NCBI GenBank assembly: GCA_003427395.1
Contig: BFEA01000873.1
Location: forward strand, 412,353-459,638
DNA: 47,286 nucleotides
Reading direction: 5' to 3'
Origin: Chara braunii
Taxonomy: Eukaryota; Streptophyta; Charophyceae; Charales; Characeae
The position numbers and the translations under genes were made by a program. The notes below the pieces were generated by a model. That model saw nothing but the letters and a program-made list of their open reading frames with translations, ran no database searches and was not told where the DNA came from. Below are positions 40,752 to 47,286 of this stretch, in pieces. Positions within the stretch are counted from its first letter, which is position 1. Each line of letters begins with the position of its first letter.

Positions 40752-40905
40752 CCCATGTGCCCAGCTCAGTTGGTACACCCTCGAACTGTTGAAATATAGA
40801 CCCGAGTTTGAATCCACAACCAGATGACCAGAATAAAGTAATTCTGAATTACCTGGGGCAAGTCAGTTCAATGCTGATATCTCAATGTCATCACCCCTTT
40901 AAAGG
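40752..40905 (+). mobile_element. tRNA-derived SINE, copy 1
   Basis: An A box-like CCCAGCTCAGTTGGTAC is followed 42 bases on by a B box-like GAGTTTGAATCCAC. A tail follows containing GAATTACCTGGGGC and GATATCTCAATGTCATCACC. The gap between boxes fits a tRNA-derived Pol III promoter. Confidence 0.75.
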
Positions 40906-41048
40906 GGGGGGGGGGGGGGGGGGGAGGGAGAGGGAAGAAGGCGGTGAATGACCAGAAGAGGCAGCCAAGTTCATATCCAATCTCCGTGCGTGAGCAGACT
41001 TCGGCAAATCAGAAGTCTACTGATACGTGCACCAAAAAGGGTAGGTCG

Positions 41049-41146
41049 TGTCCTTCAGGACATCCGTTAAAATTGGAACGATACTGAGAAAGAAGATTAA
41101 CATGGCCCCTGCGGATGCGCGCATAAATCGAGAAATGGTCCAAAAA
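41049..41146 (+). pseudogene. U6 snRNA retrocopy with 17-bp target-site duplication
   Basis: U6 sequence from GTCCTTCAGGACATCCG to AAATGGTCC has a small internal deletion after CCCCTGCG. It is flanked by the direct repeat CCAAAAAGGGTAGGTCG at 41032-41048 and 41140-41156, the mark of LINE-type target-primed insertion. Not a functional gene. Confidence 0.92.
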
Positions 41147-41279
41147 GGGTAGGTCGCCTTTCCTCGGCAGAGATTTCCACAGCTTCCAACCCCTTGACGG
41201 GAATCCTCTTCACTTAAACCCAAATGCGGAGACGCAGACACAGTAGAAAAAGTGAGGAAGCGCGCGAGCGAGCGAACAG

Positions 41280-41280
<1 letters not shown>

Positions 41281-41328
<48 letters not shown>

Positions 41329-41330
41329 GG
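41281..41330. repeat. (GA)n microsatellite
   Basis: Dinucleotide repeat. Confidence 0.93.
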
Positions 41331-41439
41331 AGCACCTTTTCCATTGAACGCATGGACAGTATTGAACAAGGGACAAAGTACCTAGCGGTCAAGAAATACC
41401 GTACTTCTTTTCATGCCTAGAGAGTTAACCTAGAAACTT

Positions 41440-41535
41440 TATCATCATTATTATTATCATCATTATCATTATGGATGATGATCATTTATCATCATCATCA
41501 TCATTCTCATTTATGATGGTAATCATCATCATAAC
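41440..41535. repeat. ATC/ATT trinucleotide repeat
   Basis: Interrupted CATCAT and ATTATT units. Confidence 0.85.
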
Positions 41536-41879
41536 TGACGAGCACCCCTGACCATAAGACGATTTTAGTCCACAACAACAATTGTAAAACAATCGCCTGC
41601 CAATCCGTCCACGATCTTCTGTACCTGCAGAAGTCGCTGCTCTCGATTACTGATTATGCTTCGCGTGTATGCACTCTCCAAGTTGCGAATTGCCTGTCTT
41701 TGCTAACCATCCACTAATCATCTCATCATCAACCTATCAAGCCGATAATGCTTCCACAATGGACGTCTAAACCAGATCCACTCATCAATACTCGCGGTCA
41801 TTAGTTGCCGGCACCCTTGAGTCACAAGGGTCCAAACCAGCCAAACCCATACGCCGCTCCTCTACTTGTGCGTTAGCAG

Positions 41880-41880
<1 letters not shown>

Positions 41881-41951
<71 letters not shown>

Positions 41952-41952
41952 N

Positions 41953-41993
<41 letters not shown>

Positions 41994-42015
41994 TGTGTGT
42001 GTCTGTGTGTTTCTT
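41881..42015. repeat. (CT)n(GT)n microsatellite with N
   Basis: Long CT repeat with one N, then GT repeat. Confidence 0.95.
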
Positions 42016-42600
42016 GCAGTACGTGGTCCCTACCTCTCTTATGCTTACGGACTCCACCTACGTCTCTCACACACACAAACACACGCATATACACCAGAGA
42101 AGAGAAACGCACTCAAACCCTTTCACGTCATGCGCTCATGTAATCCCTCGCCGTTACCTAGTAAGGCTTGAACAGAACAGTGCGGCGCTCTTCATACCCT
42201 AAACAAGACGCTAAGGTCATTACTACTACGAGGGAGGGAAGAAAGAGAGGAAACAATCAACACTGCCCGATTACCAGCAGCCACACAACCTAGATTCATC
42301 GTTCCGCATGCAGCACAGTTATCTTCACGAAATTTTCAGGGCACTTAACAGTTGATCCCACACCGAATTACTTCTTCACTTTAACCATCATCAATCAATC
42401 ACCAGAGCTTTTCCAATAATCATCACTGTTGGCGTCATCACCTTCATCACTGTCATCCTCTCAAATTACCGTCGGTAGTTTCCAACCGCCGACATCAAAC
42501 TACAAGAGGGAAGGAGGGAAGGAAGAAAGCTGGGGGAGGGAGGAGAACAGCGCAAAAACAAGCCGAACAACTCTTTTGCCTCTTTATCCACCTCATAGAA
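42016..42600. other. No gene seen
   Basis: Unique-looking sequence before the hammerhead cluster. Confidence 0.5.
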
Positions 42601-42634
42601 GTGGAATACGCCCTATATATACATACATACAGTC

Positions 42635-42844
42635 TTTAGAGTTTCCATCTGGTGTGGGTGAGTAATAGTCTGCTTTTATTTTCGTCACAGGTACCTTAAG
42701 GGCAGTGGTTGGTGGTCCCCACCACCTCAGGCTATCAGTTTTAGAGTTTCCATCTGGTGTGGGTGAGTAATAGTCTGCTTTTATTTTCGTCACAGGTACC
42801 TTGAGGGCAGTGGTTGGTGGTCCCCACCACCTCAGGCTATCAGT
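42635..42844. repeat. 105-bp tandem duplication
   Basis: Two nearly identical copies begin TTTAGAGTTTCCATCTGG at 42635 and 42740. They lie just upstream of the first hammerhead copy and may be the 5' part of the same element. Confidence 0.9.
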
Positions 42845-42938
42845 TGTCGGGCAGCCGTTGATGGAGGTTAAGGTGGATTATCACTTACAGTGTAATCAGT
42901 TATTAGGGGATTCTGCAGACTGTTGAAGGTTCAGCCTC

Positions 42939-42975
42939 CTGATGAGTCGGTGAAACTCCGACGAAACAATTTGTC
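42939..42975 (+). ncRNA. Hammerhead ribozyme core, copy 1
   Basis: CTGATGA (42939-42945) is followed by helix II GTCGG/CCGAC with a 7-base loop, GAAAC (42963-42967), a minimal helix III (ACA/TGT with a 3-base loop) and the cleavage triplet GTC (42973-42975). All invariant core positions of a type I hammerhead are present. A canonical helix I flush against CTGATGA is not seen; see findings. Confidence 0.75.
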
Positions 42976-43130
42976 ACAGCCCCTCCCTCGTTTGTTGTCC
43001 TCTTCTCCCTCTCTGCCTACGGTGTACCAGGCAGTTCTGTTCCACGATATATATATCGTCACAAACAGAACTGCCCGGTAAACCGTTGGCAGAGAAAGAG
43101 AGGAGGACAACAAACGAGAGGCCGTGTATA

Positions 43131-43236
43131 TATATCGTCACAAATTTATCAGAGCGCAAATGCGAAAAAAAAAAGAAATAAATTCATTTTTTATCTTCCT
43201 TCTTACAAGACTCCCCCTGTTCAAAACCGATATATA
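43131..43236. repeat. Repeat family Y, copy 1
   Basis: Starts TATCGTCACAAATTTATCAG, continues AGCGCAAATGCG, A-rich, TTATCTTCCTTCTTACAAG and CCCCCTGTTCA. It shares its TA-TCGTCACA end with the hammerhead repeat. Confidence 0.7.
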
Positions 43237-44059
43237 TATATATATATCGTCACAATATATATATCGTCACAATATATATATCGTCACAAACAGAACTGCC
43301 CGGTAAACCGTAGGCAGAGAGAGAGAAGAGGACAACAAACGAGGGGCTGTGACAAACTGTTTCGTCGGAGTTTCACCGACTCATATGTACACGCTCGGCA
43401 TATTTGAGATCGAAACTCGAAAACCTGCATCGCAATCAGGTAATCCACACCTCCAGAGGTTTACATGGCTCTAATTAACGAAGGCGACCAATATTCCAAA
43501 CGCATTAGTCTAAAGAACCGCCCGGTAAACCGCTGCTAACCGAAAGGGCGAAAACGACGGAACAAAGAAGGGGTGGGGGGGGGGGGGAGACATCCCCATT
43601 CCATTCAATTTCCACCGAAGTATAAGGAGGCAATACCCTCTCGAGAGCGTGCAGAGGCCCCTACCTATGCATTGACTAAGTCGTAACAATACGAGTAGTA
43701 ATGATCGGCCCGTGTGACTCACAATCCGAGCGGATTATCGCCAAACTCAAAAACATAAAAATAATCCACCGACTGCCTGCTCAAAACACCATCAGCAGGC
43801 GGGAAGAAGCCCCCTCCCTAACGAAACAAATAATGGTCTGGCAATAGGACAAAATACAGACCCCACACACCACATACACACATCTATACAACACACATAC
43901 ATATACATACGTAATCAGTCAAAAAGAACTGACAGATCAACCGTAGGCAGAAGGGGAGAAAAGGACAAGAAACGAGGAGCTGAGAGACTTCCGTCGGAGT
44001 TTCACCAACTCATTTATAGGTGGATTCATACATACACACACATGTATATATATAGTCTC

Positions 44060-44096
44060 CTGATGAGTCGGTGAAACTCCGACGAAACAGTTTGTC
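44060..44096 (+). ncRNA. Hammerhead ribozyme core, copy 2
   Basis: Identical in the core to copy 1 except that the helix III loop is GTT: CTGATGA 44060-44066, GAAAC 44084-44088, GTC 44094-44096. The sequence before CTGATGA is TA-repeat, so helix I cannot form in this copy. Confidence 0.7.
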
Positions 44097-44519
44097 ACAG
44101 CCCCTCGTTTTTTGTCCTCTTCTCCCTCCCTCTCTGCCTACGGTTCACCGGCCAGCTCTGTTTGACGATATACATACATACATACATACATACGCACATA
44201 CATAGATGATGTATGTAGCCATAGAGTACTGACCGGTGAGCCGTAGGCAGAAAGGGAGAAAAGGAGATGAGATGGCGGCCTGTGGCACAACGTTTCCTCG
44301 GAGTTCGATCGGCTCATCAAGAGGCTGAACAGTCTATAGTCTGCAGAGCATCGTAACGGATAATCCCGTAGATTGATAATACACCCCCTCTGTGGTTGGG
44401 CACCAACCACCACCCACTCTGCCACAACTGATAGCCTGATATATATAGTCAAACAGAGCTGCCTACGGTAAACCGTAGGCAGAGAGGGAGGGAGAAGAGG
44501 ACAACAAGCGAGGGGCTGT

Positions 44520-44556
44520 AACAAACTGTTTCGTCGGAGTTTCACCGACTCATCAG
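44520..44556 (-). ncRNA. Hammerhead ribozyme core, copy 3, GTT at the cleavage site
   Basis: On the minus strand CTGATGA (44556-44550), helix II GTCGG/CCGAC and GAAAC (44532-44528) are intact. The cleavage triplet is GTT instead of GTC, which hammerheads tolerate poorly. Confidence 0.6.
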
Positions 44557-45117
44557 GAGGCTGAACCCTATACAAATCTTATATATCGTCATAGAGAACT
44601 GCCCGGTGAACCGTAGGCACAGAGAGAGAAGATAACAATAACCGAACGGCCCCCGATATATATATATATACATATCGTATACATCGTCATAGAGAACTGC
44701 CCAGTGAACCGTAGGCACAGAGACAGAAGATAACAATAAACCAGCGGCTGTGACTAGACTGTTATACACAATATTAGTCGGTGAAACTCTGACGAAACAG
44801 TTTGTCACAGCCCCTCCCTCGTTTGTTGTCCTCTTCTCCCTCCCTCTCTGCCTACGGCTTACCGTAGGCACCTCCTCTGTTTGACGATATATATAAGAGG
44901 ACAACAAATATATATAATATATCGTCACAAAATATATATATACATAATTTCAGCCTCGGAGCCTCCTGTCAGTGAGGAATCGGTGACACTCCGATGGAAG
45001 TCCATCAGGGCCCTTCGTTTGTTTTCCTCTTCTCCCTCTCTGCCAACTTGCGGTTCACCGGGCAGTTCTCTATGACGATATAGATATACATATGCATATA
45101 AACTGTATATATATTGT

Positions 45118-45252
45118 CACATGATATCAGAGCTGTCTATATATATCATCACATAAATATCAGAGCGCAAAAGCGAAAAAAAACAACAAAGGAAAACAAA
45201 AAAGATATCAGTTCATTTCTTATCTTCTTCCTTACAAGTCCCCCTGTTCAAT
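45118..45252. repeat. Repeat family Y, copy 2
   Basis: Same order as copy 1: a diverged CATCACATAAATATCAG end, AGCGCAAAAGCG, A-rich block, TTATCTTCTTCCTTACAAG, CCCCCTGTTCA. Confidence 0.7.
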
Positions 45253-45606
45253 ATATATATGTCTTATGATGTCTATCTACACACGTTGAAATATTGTCGT
45301 ATGGCTATATAAATATTTCTCCCAACATTTATCCAAGTACAATACCCGAGTAACACAGACCGATCTGACTCATGCCGGCACCATAGACCCAGGCGAAAGG
45401 CGTCGACTTGCCTCCTAACACCATCCATCAGAACCACCAACATTCGAGGAAAAACGGGACTCACTCAAGTCGTCGACCGAGGGGTTAAGTCCGTGACAGA
45501 GGCCTCAAAACCAGAAGAGATAACAACAGGCCTCTGAACGAAGGGTTGGGAAAAAAAAGAGCGATTCGAGTTCGATCATATCTCCTAAACGCAACTCGTT
45601 TCTCCA

Positions 45607-45732
45607 TGCGTTCTATTCGGGGGAACACGGACGACTGATCGATTCAACGCGATGCCACTTTTCAGATTGAGTCGGGACAAGGGACATCGCCTTGAATAGA
45701 TCGGTCATCCGTGTTCCCCCGAATAAAACGCA
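45607..45732. mobile_element. Small inverted-repeat element
   Basis: ATTCGGGGGAACACGGA near the left end and TCCGTGTTCCCCCGAAT near the right end are complementary. A half-copy (CATCCATTTTCCCCCGAATA) is at 46137-46170. Confidence 0.7.
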
Positions 45733-45759
45733 TAGATCATAAATATGTAAACTGTGTAG

Positions 45760-45882
45760 TATATATTGTCACAAGAATATCAGAGCGCAAATGCGAAAAA
45801 AAAGAAAGAAAAAAAGAAAGAAAAACAGGAAAAAATGAATTCAGTTTTTTATCTTCTTCCTTATAACTCCCCCTGTTCAGAA
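45760..45882. repeat. Repeat family Y, copy 3
   Basis: TATATTGTCACAAGAATATC, AGCGCAAATGCG, an A/G-rich block, TTATCTTCTTCCTTATAAC, CCCCCTGTTCA. Read on the minus strand the GGGGGAGT stretch resembles a polypurine tract before an LTR, which is one possible identity. Confidence 0.7.
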
Positions 45883-45962
45883 CCTCTTGCGTACAAGGCC
45901 GCCCAAGTGGATGTAGGTTGAGCGGCGGCTGCCCCCACCCCCGTGTGTATATATATATGACA

Positions 45963-46227
45963 CAAAACCCGCCATCGATACGTTCAGACATCTATGGGAG
46001 GAATACCACCTAATTACTCAGGAATTTTCCAAAAGCATCTGACCGTAATAACAGTAAGATACATACAAGCTTCCTGCGAACGTCCCCGTAGAAGAAGAAT
46101 GCAGATTGTGTGTGTCGCATCTCTCCTTGAATCGATCATCCATTTTCCCCCGAATAAAAGACATGGATCATACGTACATACGAAGTATATGGCCGAAAAC
46201 CCGCCATCGATACGTTCAGACGTCTAT
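45963..46227. repeat. 31-bp direct repeats 232 bp apart
   Basis: AAACCCGCCATCGATACG followed by TTCAGAC.TCTAT occurs at 45964 and 46197; element D begins at the end of the second copy. Confidence 0.8.
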
Positions 46228-46353
46228 TAAACCACCAGTAGCCCAGGGGGCCTTAGGTGCCCTCTGATAGAAGAAATGCATATGGACCCTCGCAGCGCAC
46301 AGATTCATACTCCGCGTTAACGCCTAAAAACGTGGTAGGTACTGGTGGTTTAA
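46227..46353. mobile_element. TTAA-flanked TIR element D
   Basis: 127 bp with ends TTAAACCACCAGTA and TACTGGTGGTTTAA; the interior is unrelated to B and C. Confidence 0.78.
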
Positions 46354-46387
46354 CATACCACCTACCTACTCAGTGTAATCACGCAAG

Positions 46388-46466
46388 ATACCTTTCTCCG
46401 CCTCTTGGGAAGTATATCAAGTGCACTGTACCTGTTCCGATCAGTTTAATATCTGATCCGTGGTCC
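46388..46466 (+). pseudogene. U2 snRNA-like fragment, diverged
   Basis: It reads ATACCTTTCTCCGCCTCTTG, then ATCAAGTGCACTGTACCTGT and CAGTTTAATATCTGATCCG. This is recognisable U2 5' sequence with several substitutions in the branch-point-pairing region, so it is not functional. No A-tail is visible. Confidence 0.78.
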
Positions 46467-46714
46467 ATCCTGCTCGCAATTACGAGGGCATCCTGAAAAA
46501 TAGGGACTTCCTTGATGTTTATCTGACCGCAATTACGACTACTACGGTAGGTCTCGACGCAGCCAACCACAATTACGTCCAAATGCACTCAACTACTCGT
46601 GCGTGCAAGTAAGCCCTAAGTCATGCTCCGCATTTTGCTTTTCAATTTAGTAATGGAAATCCACTTCCCTCCTAATTTACCGACAGAACCCCACAACACC
46701 ATATGTTCGATATA

Positions 46715-46836
46715 GGGCCTGGCTGCACTACTCTTGAAAAGTGCAAAACGAGAGTGAATCTTCCGCTACATTATGGAAAGATACACCGCCATGATTTTTG
46801 TCTTTTGTGCATGTCTCGAGTAGTGCAGCGAGGCCC
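46715..46836. mobile_element. Small TIR element G1
   Basis: 122 bp with ends GGGCCTGGCTGCACTACTC and its diverged complement ending GTAGTGCAGCGAGGCCC. The centre holds ATGGAAAGATACACCGCCAT, a core shared with copies at 18.9, 19.1 and 22.4 kb. Confidence 0.72.
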
Positions 46837-46839
46837 ATA

Positions 46840-47286
46840 CTCCGAGCATCCGTCATCGACTTGAGAAATGAACGGAAAAGCACAAATTTTTTATTTTTAA
46901 GTTAACAAATAAAACAAGACTCACCATGAACAAAAGAACCCCCCCCCTCCCGCCTCTTCTTAGGGCAGGCAGGCAATCCCCCGTAAACTTTCGGGGGGAT
47001 GCTAAATTTGCCGCCTACGTAGCAGGAGAGGTGCGTGAAGAGTCGAAGCGAAATTTCCACGATCAAGCAAGCGCCAATCCAATCAGATTTTTGACAAAAG
47101 AATGACCCGAAGTCGATAACTAAAAAAAAAAAAAAAAAAGACCCAATCTGCTGCGTTCCCTCGTCCAAAACGCGGGTGATTGGGCCAATGCCAAAAAAAC
47201 ATCTCAGGATTGAATACCGAAAACCGTTGATTGAGAGGCGGGGATGCCCAGAGCCATGTGAATGAATGGCATTCAGAAAAGAGTTA
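46840..47286. other. No gene seen
   Basis: AT-rich with A-runs; no recognisable feature. Confidence 0.5.

Larger units (their letters stand above)
42824..45080. repeat. Cluster of about 11 direct and inverted copies of a hammerhead-bearing repeat
   Basis: The unit is about 115 bp: hammerhead core, CAGCCCCTCG, TTGTCCTCTTCTCCCTC, CTGCCTACGG, TTACCGGGCAGTTCTG, then GACGA and a TA tract. Approximate copies: + at 42930, 44055, 44771 and 44950; - at 43057-43125, 43264-43390, 43512-43580, 43920-44015, 44218-44335, 44448-44570 and 44587-44770 (two partial). Two copies (42.9 and 44.3 kb) share further upstream sequence from TCAGGCTATCAG through CTGCAGACT. Neighbouring opposite copies form long hairpins. 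Confidence 0.85.

Noticed and set aside
3230-42015. CRISPR arrays among the regular repeats
   Set aside because: All arrays are microsatellites or tandem duplications without unique spacers, and the genome is eukaryotic.

Overview
This window looks like nuclear DNA from a large, repeat-rich genome of the green lineage, most likely a charophyte alga of the Chara type. Three things point that way. A Ty3/gypsy chromovirus has gag and pol wording I associate with Chara elements. The gene exons are short, separated by multi-kilobase introns, and match plant TOM1-like (TOL) proteins. There are also many microsatellites, polyadenylated snRNA retrocopies and small inverted-repeat elements. The species call is inference from memory of protein families, not a search result. 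No complete protein-coding gene is present; almost every long reading frame is a shadow of simple sequence or a decayed element.

The one host gene I can support is a VHS-domain protein of the TOM1-like/TOL (ESCRT-0-like) family on the minus strand. Three consecutive in-phase exons lie at 25115-25017, 18322-18209 and 7943-7729. They encode the middle and end of the VHS domain and a Gly/Tyr/Ala/Pro-rich linker. The start of VHS and the GAT domain were not found; I infer they lie outside the window or in exons I could not recognise. The introns are about 6.7 and 10.3 kb.

The 10.3-kb intron (7944-18208) is mostly a degenerate Ty3/gypsy chromovirus in the same orientation as the gene: LTRs 15778-16868 and 8087-9240, a primer-binding site, gag, protease, reverse transcriptase, integrase, chromodomain and polypurine tract. 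It is dead: the protease DSG is DSD, the RT YxDD is YLGD, RNase H is mostly deleted, and there are frameshifts. About 0.4 kb of AT-rich DNA carrying an organelle-type tRNA-Met(CAU) interrupts integrase.

Left of that (1-7700) are low-complexity tracts, an antisense U6 retrocopy, tRNA-derived SINE-type tails and a 545-bp TIR element with an 8-bp target duplication (6378-6922). The 17-25 kb intron region holds microsatellites, an assembly gap (20464-20682), tandem repeats, small inverted-repeat elements and a hammerhead-like motif near 22.0 kb. At 25.4-25.75 kb a U6-like sequence is joined to a perfect 105-bp inverted repeat.

Right of the gene (26-47 kb) are several TTAA-flanked TIR elements, a second gypsy RT remnant (33290-33870), a foldback-like structure (36.3-37.3 kb), U2 and U6 retrocopies, nested tandem repeats, and the most unusual region, 42.6-45.9 kb. 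There about eleven forward and reverse copies of a short repeat lie among TA tracts. Several contain the hammerhead ribozyme core (CTGATGA, a 5-bp helix II, GAAAC, a short helix III and GTC).
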